A stretch of DNA of 64,000 nucleotides from Sporosarcina sp. P32b (lineage in GTDB: Bacteria > Bacillota > Bacilli > Bacillales_A > Planococcaceae), in NCBI RefSeq assembly GCF_002743335.1, contig NZ_PDZB01000003.1, positions 62,001 to 126,000 of the forward strand. The letters run 5' to 3'. Under the pieces are notes generated by a model that saw only the letters and a program-made list of their open reading frames with translations, did no database searches and was not told where the DNA came from. Below, one piece after another: positions 27,567 to 36,133 of this stretch (the first letter of the stretch is position 1; every line of letters starts with the position of its first letter). The position numbers were made by a program, and so were the translations under genes.

Positions 27567-30191
27567 TTGACGAAAAAGAAAGTCGTCTTATTGGATGGTA
27601 ACAGCTTAGCCTATCGTGCATTTTTCGCTTTACCTTTATTAACGAATGAAAAAGGTGTTCATACAAACGCGGTATATGGTTTTACTATGATGTTAGAGAC
27701 CATCTTAGCGAATGAAAAACCGACGCATGTGATCGTAGCTTGGGATGCAGGCAAAACAACTTTCCGCCACAGTACGTATACAGAATACAAAGGCGGACGT
27801 CAAAAAACTCCACCAGAGCTATCGGAGCAGTTCCCGTATATTCGTAAACTAATTGAAGCATTCGGCATTACGCAATATGAACTCGATTTATATGAAGCTG
27901 ATGATATTATCGGGACGTTGAGCAGAGAGTGCAGTGATGCGGAAGCAGAAGTCGTCATCATTTCGGGAGATAAAGATTTAACACAACTTGCGAATGATCA
28001 GACGACCGTATGTATTACTAGAAAAGGCATTACCGATCTTGAAAAATATACACCAGCACACATCGAAGAGAAATATGGTATTGCACCATTGCAGATCATC
28101 GACATGAAAGGTTTGATGGGCGATGCATCCGACAATATCCCAGGTGTACCTGGAATTGGTGAAAAAACAGCACTGAAATTATTGAAGGAATATGGTTCAG
28201 TAGAAGCTGTCTATGAATCGATCGATCAAATCACAGCAAAGAAAATGAAAGAAAATCTCGTGAACAATAAAGACCAAGCGTTCATGAGTAAAGAACTTGC
28301 AACAATTGAAGTTCACGCACCGATTACGGTGTCATTGAATGATTTGGACTTTGTTGGACGTAACGAAGAAGAAGTTATACAACTATATAAAGAATTACAA
28401 TTTAAATCATTGCTTGAAAAGATGGATGTATCTGTCGAAGTTCAACCACTAGAAGAAATCGCTGTTCACACAGTGGAGGAAATTACTTCCGAGATGTTGA
28501 CGGATACGATGTCTGTGCATGTCGAAATCGATGGAGATAATTATTTATCTCAAGATATTTTAGGTATAGGTCTGTCGAATGAAACAGATACGTATTTCAT
28601 TTCTACGGAATTAGCTACATCGTCTGACCTCTTTAAAAACTGGATTGCAGACCATGCAACGCGTAAATATGTTTCAGATTCTAAATCAGCCTATGCAGCG
28701 ATTGCACGACTTGGCATGGAGCTAAATGGTGCAGAATTCGATCTTATGCTGGCGGCGTACATCGTCAATCCTTCATTCTCAACAAATGAAGTCTCAGAAA
28801 TTGCTCGTTCATTTGGCTACCATGGGGTAGAAAGTGATGAAGCGGTCTATGGCAAAGGAGCTAAACGGACTGTACCAGCACCTGAACAACTGGCTAATCA
28901 TACAGCGAGAAAAGCACATGCGGTATGGGAGTTGTATCCTGTAGTCTCGAAACAGTTGGAGGAAAATGAACAGCAAGACCTGTTCCATGACCTAGAATTA
29001 CCGTTAGCAAAGATTCTCGGAAAAATGGAAGTAACCGGTGTGAAAACGGACGTAGATGTGCTGAAAACGATAGGCGAGCAGTTATCGGAACGTCTGGCAG
29101 TCATCGAAAAGACGATCTATGAAATGGCTGGCGAGAAATTCAATATTAATTCGCCTAAACAACTCGGCGTCATTTTATTTGAGAAAATCGGATTAACTCC
29201 TATTAAGAAAACGAAGACGGGTTACTCGACAGCTGCGGATGTGTTAGAGAAGCTCGAAAGCGAACATGAAATCATTCAACACATTTTACTATACAGACAG
29301 CTCGGCAAATTAAATTCCACATATATTGAAGGACTAACGAAAGAAATTCATGAAGACGGAAAAATCCATACACGTTTCCAGCAAGCCTTAACACAGACGG
29401 GAAGATTGAGCTCGATCAATCCCAACTTGCAAAATATCCCGATCCGTTTGGAAGAAGGACGCAAAATACGTGCAGCATTCATTCCATCTGAAACAGAATG
29501 GATTATGTTTGCGGCCGACTATTCACAAATTGAATTGCGTGTACTGGCACATATTTCGCAAGATGAAAAATTGATTGAAGCATTCCGTCAAGGTGCGGAT
29601 ATTCATACGAAAACCGCCATGGATGTGTTTGGTGTGAAGCAAGAAGAAGTCGATAGCAATATGCGTCGCGCTGCAAAAGCGGTCAACTTTGGTATCGTCT
29701 ATGGCATCAGTGATTATGGATTATCACAAAGTTTAAATATTACTCGTAAAGAAGCAGGGGAATTTATCGATACGTATTTAGCGAGTTTCCCAGGCGTCAA
29801 ACAGTATATGGATGACAGTATTATTGACGCTAAGCAAAAAGGCTATGTGACAACACTATTGAAACGTAGACGGTATTTGCCGGATATTACGAGTTCGAAT
29901 TTCAACTTGCGTGGCTTTGCTGAACGTACAGCGATGAACACGCCGATTCAAGGAACGGCGGCAGACATCATTAAGCAAGCAATGATCGATATGGATGCCA
30001 GACTCGAAAAAGAAAATATGCAAGCACGAATGCTACTACAAGTGCATGATGAGTTGATCTTTGAGGCGCCTATGGAAGAGTTGGAGAAACTAAAAGAAAT
30101 CGTACCGGAAGTCATGGAACAAACGATTCAACTCGACGTTCCGTTGAAAGTCGATTGGAATTATGGCAAGTCTTGGTACGAAACGAAGTGA
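27567..30191 (+). CDS. polA: DNA polymerase I
   Basis: Repair and Okazaki-fragment polymerase, 874 residues. Domains: 5'-3' nuclease (1-290, with VVIISGDKDLTQL and DMKGLMGDASDNIPGVPGIGEKTA), a 3'-5' exonuclease-like domain (305-470) whose acidic residues are lost (VHVEIDGD in place of DTE), and the polymerase (480-874) with DYSQIELRVLAHIS, RRAAKAVNFGIVYG and VHDELIFE. It therefore probably lacks proofreading, like B. subtilis Pol I. The start is TTG at 27567 after AAGGAG; a nearby ATG at 27560 is out of frame. Confidence 0.96.
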   Translation: MTKKKVVLLDGNSLAYRAFFALPLLTNEKGVHTNAVYGFTMMLETILANEKPTHVIVAWDAGKTTFRHSTYTEYKGGRQKTPPELSEQFPYIRKLIEAFGITQYELDLYEADDIIGTLSRECSDAEAEVVIISGDKDLTQLANDQTTVCITRKGITDLEKYTPAHIEEKYGIAPLQIIDMKGLMGDASDNIPGVPGIGEKTALKLLKEYGSVEAVYESIDQITAKKMKENLVNNKDQAFMSKELATIEVHAPITVSLNDLDFVGRNEEEVIQLYKELQFKSLLEKMDVSVEVQPLEEIAVHTVEEITSEMLTDTMSVHVEIDGDNYLSQDILGIGLSNETDTYFISTELATSSDLFKNWIADHATRKYVSDSKSAYAAIARLGMELNGAEFDLMLAAYIVNPSFSTNEVSEIARSFGYHGVESDEAVYGKGAKRTVPAPEQLANHTARKAHAVWELYPVVSKQLEENEQQDLFHDLELPLAKILGKMEVTGVKTDVDVLKTIGEQLSERLAVIEKTIYEMAGEKFNINSPKQLGVILFEKIGLTPIKKTKTGYSTAADVLEKLESEHEIIQHILLYRQLGKLNSTYIEGLTKEIHEDGKIHTRFQQALTQTGRLSSINPNLQNIPIRLEEGRKIRAAFIPSETEWIMFAADYSQIELRVLAHISQDEKLIEAFRQGADIHTKTAMDVFGVKQEEVDSNMRRAAKAVNFGIVYGISDYGLSQSLNITRKEAGEFIDTYLASFPGVKQYMDDSIIDAKQKGYVTTLLKRRRYLPDITSSNFNLRGFAERTAMNTPIQGTAADIIKQAMIDMDARLEKENMQARMLLQVHDELIFEAPMEELEKLKEIVPEVMEQTIQLDVPLKVDWNYGKSWYETK

Positions 30192-30201
30192 GTGAATATA
30201 C

Positions 30202-31074
30202 ATGCCAGAATTACCGGAAGTAGAAGGAGTGGTGCGAGACCTTGCGCCACTCGTGGAAGGGCGTACGGTGAAGCAACTATCTGTATCGGATACCGTCGTC
30301 ATTTCTAAAACAGCTGGAAAAGAAACGATTATTAAAGGAAAATCTGTAGACGACTTTCTTCACGGCATGGAGAACATGCAAGTCGAGAAAATTGTGCGTC
30401 GCAGTAAATATATTTATTTTCATTTATTGAAAGAAAATCAACCATACTTGCTCGTCAGCCATCTTGGCATGACGGGCGCTTGGTTTGTCGTAGATTCTCC
30501 TGACGAAATTACAGAAGAGAAATTCCGCAAGCATGCGCATGTCTTTTTAGAAATGGAAGATGGCGGATTACTAGTCTACTCGGATATACGAAGATTCGGC
30601 GAAATGCGTCTTTTGCAATCTGAAGAAGATTTTCCTCCTTTGTTAGAGATGGCACCAGAACCTTTTTCTGATGAAGCACTACAACATTTTTTATCGATGG
30701 CAGAAACTCCGAAGTATAAAAGAAAACCGATCAAAGAAGTCATCATGGATGGCAAAGTAATTTCGGGATGCGGCAATATTTATGCTACAGAAGCGCTGTT
30801 TCATATGAAGATTCATCCGGGGCGCTCAGCGGAGCGGATCAGCAAGAAGCGCAAAGTTTTATTGTTTGAAGAAATTGTACGTGTTTTGCAAGAAAGTATC
30901 GATGCGGGTGGCAGTACAATATCCGACTATCGTTCAGTTAACGGCAACGCGGGCACGATGCAAGATCGACTGCATATGTACGGTAAAAAAACATGTTTAG
31001 CATGTGACACACCGACTAAGAGTAAGCAGATTGCGGGCAGAACGTCTGTCTATTGTCCAGCTTGCCAAAAATAA
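30202..31074 (+). CDS. mutM: Formamidopyrimidine-DNA glycosylase
   Basis: Removes 8-oxoguanine and other oxidised purines. The 290-residue protein begins MPELPEVEGVVRDL, with the catalytic Pro2 and Glu3, has the Lys in RRSKYIYFHL, the helix-two-turn-helix near GCGNIYATEALFHMKIHP, and a C-terminal four-Cys zinc finger (CLACDTPTKSKQIAGRTSVYCPAC). It lies 10 bp after polA and 6 bp before coaE, the same repair-linked order as in Bacillus. Confidence 0.97.
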   Translation: MPELPEVEGVVRDLAPLVEGRTVKQLSVSDTVVISKTAGKETIIKGKSVDDFLHGMENMQVEKIVRRSKYIYFHLLKENQPYLLVSHLGMTGAWFVVDSPDEITEEKFRKHAHVFLEMEDGGLLVYSDIRRFGEMRLLQSEEDFPPLLEMAPEPFSDEALQHFLSMAETPKYKRKPIKEVIMDGKVISGCGNIYATEALFHMKIHPGRSAERISKKRKVLLFEEIVRVLQESIDAGGSTISDYRSVNGNAGTMQDRLHMYGKKTCLACDTPTKSKQIAGRTSVYCPACQK

Positions 31075-31086
31075 GGAGGGATGAAC

Positions 31087-31689
31087 GTGATTATCGGATT
31101 AACAGGAAGTATAGCGAGCGGGAAAAGTACTGTAGCCAATATGTTGCGTGAAAAAGGTTACCCTATTGTCGATGCGGATGTAATCGCGAGGGAAGTGGTG
31201 GAGCCAGGCAGTCCATTGCTTGATAAAATAGAGCAGACATTCGGTCAAGAGGTATTACGGGAAGATGGCACACTCAATCGCGAACAGCTTGGTGCGGTTA
31301 TTTTTGGCGATGAAGTGAAGCGACAACAGTTAAATGAATTGATGCATCCTGCAATCAGAGGGCGAATGGTCAGTCAGAAAGAAGAGTATTTAACGCAAGG
31401 CTATGAAACGGTCATCATGGACATCCCTTTACTGTTTGAAAGTAAGCTTCAGGACTATGTGGAGAGGATTGTCGTGGTTTCTGTTACAAAGGAAATTCAA
31501 AAGCAGAGACTAATGGCACGCAATGAATTAACGGAAGCAGAAGCAGATGTCAGAATTGCATCGCAACTGGATATGGACATCAAAGAACAAGGCGCTGATG
31601 CGGTTATTCACAATAATGATACAGTGGAAGAAACCGAAAAGCAGCTAGATACAATCCTTGAAAACTGGCAAGCTGTACCGAGATCATGA
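31087..31689 (+). CDS. coaE: Dephospho-CoA kinase
   Basis: Last step of coenzyme A biosynthesis. The P-loop is GLTGSIASGKST at the N-terminus; DADVIAREVV and the LID region (KQRLMARNELTEAEADVRIASQ) follow. I choose GTG at 31087 (200 residues) because AGGAGG ends at 31079; the ATG at 31081 sits directly against that site and is too close. It is translationally coupled to mutM. Confidence 0.93.
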   Translation: MIIGLTGSIASGKSTVANMLREKGYPIVDADVIAREVVEPGSPLLDKIEQTFGQEVLREDGTLNREQLGAVIFGDEVKRQQLNELMHPAIRGRMVSQKEEYLTQGYETVIMDIPLLFESKLQDYVERIVVVSVTKEIQKQRLMARNELTEAEADVRIASQLDMDIKEQGADAVIHNNDTVEETEKQLDTILENWQAVPRS

Positions 31690-31728
31690 GCGTGGAGAAT
31701 TAATTTGTAAATTTAATGTGTAATAGTG

Positions 31729-31756
31729 TTGGCATAATGATAAAATGTGTTATACT
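31729..31756 (+). promoter_or_regulatory. Promoter of gapB
   Basis: TTGGCA (31729-31734) and TATACT (31751-31756) with a 16-bp spacer. The -10 lies inside the first CcpN-type box. Confidence 0.75.
31746..31756 (+). promoter_or_regulatory. CcpN-type operator 1 at gapB
   Basis: TGTGTTATACT matches the CcpN consensus TRTGHYATAYW at all 11 positions and covers the -10 hexamer. Confidence 0.65.
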
Positions 31757-31777
31757 AATGAACGATTAAGGATATAA

Positions 31778-31788
31778 AGTATAACATA
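31778..31788 (-). promoter_or_regulatory. CcpN-type operator 2 at gapB
   Basis: AGTATAACATA is, on the minus strand, TATGTTATACT, again an 11/11 match to TRTGHYATAYW. It faces the first box and lies just downstream of the transcription start. Confidence 0.65.
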
Positions 31789-31808
31789 CATGCAGGAGGA
31801 TCCCTTTA

Positions 31809-32831
31809 ATGACTACAAAAATTGCAATTAACGGACTCGGCCGTATTGGACGGATGGTATTCCGCCAGATTATCAAGGAAGACGATGTTAATCTAGTAGC
31901 TGTCAATGCGACATATCCAGCTGAAACGATTGCACATCTCTTGAAATACGACTCCACACATGGAGTGTTCGATGGTGAAATCGTAGCGGAAGAAAACGCG
32001 ATCATTGTTAACGGCAAACGTGTACAATTAATTACTGAGCGTGACCCTTCGAAATTGCCTTGGAAAGAACTTGGCGTAGATATCGTTATAGAATCAACAG
32101 GTGTATTCAACTCTCGTGACAAAGCAGCACTTCACTTGGAATCCGGAGCAAAGAAAGTAATTTTAACAGCTCCAGGTAAAAATGAAGACGTAACCGTTGT
32201 AATCGGAGTGAATGACGACAAATTAGATGTGAACAAACATAGTGTAATTTCTAATGCTAGTTGTACAACCAACTGTCTAGCCCCCGTTGCCAAAGTATTG
32301 AATGATGAATTCGGTATTGTAAACGGCTTAATGACAACTGTACACGCATATACGAATGATCAGAAGAACCTGGACAACCCTCATAAAGATTTGCGCCGCG
32401 CGCGTTCTTGTGGAGAGTCCATCATTCCTACTTCAACAGGTGCTGCAAAAGCGTTGTCTCTTGTACTCCCTGAGCTGGAAGGGAAGATTCATGGTTTGGC
32501 ATTACGCATCCCGACACCGAATGTTTCCCTTGTGGACTTGGTAGTGGACGTTGAAAAAGATGTGACGGTTGAAGAAGTGAACAACGCGTTCCGTAAAGCA
32601 GCAGAAGGCCCGATGAAAGGCATTCTTCGCTTTACTACAGAACCTCTTGTATCGATTGACTTCAATACGACTACAGAATCTGCAACACTTGATGGACTTT
32701 CTACCATGGTCATGGGCGATCGTAAAATCAAAGTGCTTGCTTGGTATGATAATGAGTGGGGTTATTCAGCACGTGTTGTGCAATTGGCGAAAAAAGTCGC
32801 TGCTGCATTAAATGACAAAGTAACTTCTTAA
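31809..32831 (+). CDS. gapB: Glyceraldehyde-3-phosphate dehydrogenase, gluconeogenic type
   Basis: A 340-residue GAPDH with N-terminal NGLGRIGRM, catalytic Cys in SNASCTTNCLAPV and C-terminal WYDNEWGYS. The residue after the second beta strand is NATYPAET rather than the NLTD-type, Asp-containing sequence of NAD-preferring GapA, and overall similarity is to B. subtilis GapB; this predicts NADP use and a gluconeogenic role. The two CcpN-type boxes upstream support repression during growth on glucose. GCAGGAGGA precedes the ATG. Confidence 0.93.
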   Translation: MTTKIAINGLGRIGRMVFRQIIKEDDVNLVAVNATYPAETIAHLLKYDSTHGVFDGEIVAEENAIIVNGKRVQLITERDPSKLPWKELGVDIVIESTGVFNSRDKAALHLESGAKKVILTAPGKNEDVTVVIGVNDDKLDVNKHSVISNASCTTNCLAPVAKVLNDEFGIVNGLMTTVHAYTNDQKNLDNPHKDLRRARSCGESIIPTSTGAAKALSLVLPELEGKIHGLALRIPTPNVSLVDLVVDVEKDVTVEEVNNAFRKAAEGPMKGILRFTTEPLVSIDFNTTTESATLDGLSTMVMGDRKIKVLAWYDNEWGYSARVVQLAKKVAAALNDKVTS

Positions 32832-32841
32832 TGAATGAATC

Positions 32842-32875
32842 AGCACTTCATCTTACGGGATGAAGTGCTTTTGTA
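32842..32875 (+). terminator. Terminator after gapB
   Basis: AGCACTTCATC pairs with GATGAAGTGCT across a 6-nt loop, followed by TTTTGT. Confidence 0.85.
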
Positions 32876-32885
32876 TGTCCGTTTG

Positions 32886-32913
32886 TTGTTGTCTGGATAG
32901 TTTCTGTTATAAT
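32886..32913 (+). promoter_or_regulatory. Promoter of nrdR-dnaB-dnaI
   Basis: TTGTTG (32886-32891) and TATAAT (32908-32913) with a 16-bp spacer, about 35 nt before the nrdR start. Confidence 0.6.
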
Positions 32914-32947
32914 GAAAAGTACTAATGAAAATGCGGAGGAACTAACT

Positions 32948-33415
32948 ATGTTATGTCCAGCTTGTCACTATAACGGAACACGTGTAATTGATTCGCGGCC
33001 AGCGGAAGAAAACCGCTCCATTCGACGAAGACGTGAATGCGAAAAATGTAGTTTTCGTTTCACGACATTTGAAAAAGTAGAGCATTCTCCGCTAGTTGTC
33101 GTAAAGAAAGATAAGACACGGGAAGAGTTTAGCAGTGAAAAATTGCTAAGAGGATTAATTCGCGCGTGTGAAAAACGTGCGGTTCCGATTGAACAATTAA
33201 AAGATATTGTCAGTTCTATCGAAAAAGAACTAAGAAGCTCAGGAAATGTCGAAATAGATTCTGAACAAGTAGGAGAAATGGTGATGGAACGACTAGTGGA
33301 TGTCGATGAAGTAGCGTATGTACGATTCGCGTCTGTCTACCGACATTACAAAGACATCACAGTCTTTATTGACGAGTTGCAACAATTGCAAAACAGGAAA
33401 GATGAACAAGAGTAA
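32948..33415 (+). CDS. nrdR: Transcriptional regulator NrdR
   Basis: Repressor of ribonucleotide reductase genes. The 155-residue protein has an N-terminal zinc ribbon (CPAC...RRRECEKC) followed by an ATP-cone domain that senses ATP/dATP. The ATG at 32948 follows GGAGGA and gives the standard start [13 protein letters not shown]. It is the first gene of a likely operon with dnaB and dnaI, as in Bacillus, linking dNTP supply to replication initiation. Confidence 0.96.
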   Translation: MLCPACHYNGTRVIDSRPAEENRSIRRRRECEKCSFRFTTFEKVEHSPLVVVKKDKTREEFSSEKLLRGLIRACEKRAVPIEQLKDIVSSIEKELRSSGNVEIDSEQVGEMVMERLVDVDEVAYVRFASVYRHYKDITVFIDELQQLQNRKDEQE

Positions 33416-33448
33416 GATGTTGATCTAGAAGGGGAGGCGATTGTTAAA

Positions 33449-34810
33449 ATGCTTTATACAGAGTTGCAGCCTGTCGATTCCTTCGAAGTGAAATTAGCAC
33501 ATCCGTTCTCTGCGTATGACCGACAGATGCTCACGCTATTTTACCAGCCACTTATCGGTCCTGAAGCGGTCAGTTTGTTTATGACACTTTGGACAGATGC
33601 GGAGAGCAGAGAACCGCAAGAACATACCCACTATTATTTAATGAATATGTCTTCTTTCCCACTTCAAGCCATTTTTGAAGCGAGGATTTCATTGGAAGCT
33701 ATTGGGTTATTGCGTACGTATAAGAAGAAACAAGAAATAGATAAGCGGTCTTTCCTTTACGAATTATTACCGCCTCTCGATGCACCTTCTTTTTTCAGTG
33801 ATCCGCTCCTATCTACATTTTTATTCAGTAAAATCGGAGAGCAACCCTATCGTCAGTTGCGTGCCCGGTTTTTAGAGGAGCCTATTGCGAAAGAGGAGTA
33901 TCAAGATATATCACGGACATTTTTAGATGTCTATAAACCAGCAAGAGGCGATCAAGCGATGGAATTGACTGCAGGAATGCAATTTCAAGGAAAGAGTGAA
34001 CCTCCAGGCATACCGTTTTATGTAGCAAATTTTAATTTTGATTTATTTTATAACGGTCTTTCAGAACAAATGATCCCTAAAGCTTCGTTACGAACTATTT
34101 CTCAGGAAATGATTGCGATGCTAGCTTTTTTGTATTCACTCAGTCCGCTTGATATGCAAAAGGTCGTGATGATTGCAATGGATGAAAATCATCAGCTGAC
34201 AGAAGAAAAAGTTCGTAAGGCGGCTGCGGAGTTTTATAAGATGAATACGTCAAAACAACCACCTAAATTACAGTCGGTGTTTACACAGCCGGTAGTCGAT
34301 GAAGTGCCAAAAGAGAATATGAGTCGTGACGAAGAATTGCTATTCTATTTGGAACATACACCACCGAAAGAGATGTTACGCAAAGTCAGCAAAAAAGAAC
34401 CATTCCTTGTAGACATTCAACTTGCAGAGCGGTTAATCAATCTGCATAAATTCCCAGTGGGTGTCGTCAATGTTTTGCTACAATATGTAATGCTACGTAA
34501 TGATGGCAAAATTACGAGCAGTTTTGTGGAACGAATCGCTTCTCATTGGGCGAATAAACAAGTAAACGATGCGAAAACCGCTTTGAAGCTATCACGAGAA
34601 GAACATGATCAATACATGAAATGGCTTAAAGAAGGAAAGCAGTCGACGCCTAGAAATCGAAAGCCAACAAGAGAAGAAAAAGTTCCCGAATGGTTTTCAA
34701 AGCGTGATAAAAAGAGTAAGAAATCCGAAAAACCTGATGACTTCAATGTGGAGGAAGAACGCCAGAAGTTATTGAAAGAATTGGGGATTCAAGAATCAGA
34801 GGTGAAGTAA
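33449..34810 (+). CDS. dnaB: Helicase-loading protein DnaB (Bacillus type)
   Basis: Replication initiation and membrane-attachment protein, 453 residues; not the helicase that carries this name in E. coli. The N-terminal domain (YTELQPVDSFEVKLAHPFSAYDRQMLTLFYQPLIG) and a DnaB/DnaD-type DDBH2 region around residues 310-380 (LAERLINLHKFPVGVVNVLLQYVMLRNDGK) are visible, with a charged Lys-rich tail. With DnaI it loads the replicative helicase at oriC. AGGGGAGG precedes the ATG. Confidence 0.92.
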   Translation: MLYTELQPVDSFEVKLAHPFSAYDRQMLTLFYQPLIGPEAVSLFMTLWTDAESREPQEHTHYYLMNMSSFPLQAIFEARISLEAIGLLRTYKKKQEIDKRSFLYELLPPLDAPSFFSDPLLSTFLFSKIGEQPYRQLRARFLEEPIAKEEYQDISRTFLDVYKPARGDQAMELTAGMQFQGKSEPPGIPFYVANFNFDLFYNGLSEQMIPKASLRTISQEMIAMLAFLYSLSPLDMQKVVMIAMDENHQLTEEKVRKAAAEFYKMNTSKQPPKLQSVFTQPVVDEVPKENMSRDEELLFYLEHTPPKEMLRKVSKKEPFLVDIQLAERLINLHKFPVGVVNVLLQYVMLRNDGKITSSFVERIASHWANKQVNDAKTALKLSREEHDQYMKWLKEGKQSTPRNRKPTREEKVPEWFSKRDKKSKKSEKPDDFNVEEERQKLLKELGIQESEVK

Positions 34811-34811
34811 T

Positions 34812-35753
34812 ATGGAACGAATTGGGGATGCGATGAAACGCGTAGTGAATGCTCCTTCATTAGCTCAAAAATACGACGAGCTTAAAACGGAAGTTATGGA
34901 AGATCCGTCTGTACAACAATTTATTAACGATCATTCTGATGAAGTCAATACAGAAGTGGTCAATCGCAGCCTAGGGAAATTATATGAATTCACAACAGCA
35001 TCCCACGCTTGTGAGCGCTGTCCGAATCTCGAAGGGTGTATTAATGTCATGAAAGGCTTTGAGCCGAAACTAGTCATAGCACAGCGCCTAATTGATATTG
35101 ATTACGTAGTCTGTCCTACTAAACAGTTGGAAGATGAACGTAAAAACATCTCGAGAATGGTGAATAGTATGTACATGCCTAAAGAAGTGATGGAAGCACG
35201 TCTAGCTGATGTGAATTTCCTGTCAGAGGATAGTCGCGTGGTCGTGATGCGGGCTGCTAAAGATTTCTTGAATCAAATCGATTCTGCCGGTAAGGTTCCT
35301 GAAAGGGGATTCTATCTATTCGGTAATTTCGGTATTGGTAAATCCTTCATTTTAGGTGCGTTGGCGAATGAATTAGCCACTCGACGTGTACAGACTGTTG
35401 TCGTCTATGTGCCGGAATTCCTGCGTGAGATGAAGCAGTCTATTCAAAACCAAACATTGGACGAAAAAGTGGAATTTGTGAAGCGAGCTCCTGTCTTGAT
35501 GCTCGATGATATAGGGGCAGAAACAATGTCAACATGGACACGGGACGAAGTGCTTGGCACAATCCTACAGTACCGTATGGCGGAAAAGCTACCCGTATTC
35601 TTTACATCCAACTTTAATTATGATGAATTAGAACATCATCTCACAACGAGTCAACGTGGGGAAAAAGAGCCTATTAAAGCTGCACGAATTATGGAAAGAA
35701 TCCGCATGGTCAGCCAGCCATTTAAACTAGGTGGGGAGAACTGGCGGGATTAA
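34812..35753 (+). CDS. dnaI: Primosomal protein DnaI (helicase loader)
   Basis: AAA+ helicase loader, 313 residues. The N-terminal helicase-interacting domain has a zinc-binding cluster (CERCPNLEGC) and the ATPase domain has Walker A GNFGIGKS (about 172-179), Walker B VLMLDDIG, and the sensor FTSNFNYDELEHH. It starts 1 nt after the dnaB stop codon, so the two helicase-loading proteins are co-translated. Confidence 0.95.
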   Translation: MERIGDAMKRVVNAPSLAQKYDELKTEVMEDPSVQQFINDHSDEVNTEVVNRSLGKLYEFTTASHACERCPNLEGCINVMKGFEPKLVIAQRLIDIDYVVCPTKQLEDERKNISRMVNSMYMPKEVMEARLADVNFLSEDSRVVVMRAAKDFLNQIDSAGKVPERGFYLFGNFGIGKSFILGALANELATRRVQTVVVYVPEFLREMKQSIQNQTLDEKVEFVKRAPVLMLDDIGAETMSTWTRDEVLGTILQYRMAEKLPVFFTSNFNYDELEHHLTTSQRGEKEPIKAARIMERIRMVSQPFKLGGENWRD

Positions 35754-35799
35754 TCTTCCCTTATAAAATTGCTTTATTGAAAGAATTACTCGATTACAC

Positions 35800-35828
35800 T
35801 TGCAATTATGCTCAGACTTTTCTATACT
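35800..35828 (+). promoter_or_regulatory. Promoter of the thrS leader
   Basis: TTGCAA (35800-35805) and TATACT (35823-35828) with a 17-bp spacer. Confidence 0.75.
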
Positions 35829-35835
35829 ATTACAC

Positions 35836-36105
35836 AGTTCAACATTCATAAAATGTTAAAATGCATCGAAGAGGACAATAATTTATTTTTCACCTATCCA
35901 GAGAACAGGGGCTTGGCTGAAACCCTTGTAGGCAGAAGATAAATTTACCACCTCCAAGCAGCATCAGTGAAATGAAGTAGCTGATGACGGTAGCGGCCCG
36001 TTAGCCGATCGAAAGCTTCGGTCTTTTCGCGTTTTTGCGAATGGAAGGAAGAAGGGTGGAACCACGAGCTCAAGCCTCGTCCCTTTAGGGATGGGGCTTT
36101 TTTGC
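35836..36105 (+). promoter_or_regulatory. T-box riboswitch controlling thrS
   Basis: A leader of about 270 nt with the hallmarks of a T-box: GAAGAGGACAATA near the stem I base, a long stem I in which GCTTGG (from 35911) can pair with CCAAGC (to about 35959), the T-box sequence GGGTGGAACCACG (36054-36066) that binds the tRNA acceptor end, and an overlapping terminator. A threonine codon ACC at 35947-35949 sits on the expected 3' side of the specifier loop and is the likely specifier. Uncharged tRNA-Thr should favour read-through into thrS. Confidence 0.9.
36072..36103 (+). terminator. T-box terminator before thrS
   Basis: AAGCC-CGTCCC pairs with GGGA-GGGGCTT, followed by T residues. It competes with the T-box antiterminator. 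Confidence 0.88.
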
Positions 36106-36133
36106 GTTCAAAAAAAGAAAGGGAGTCATACAC

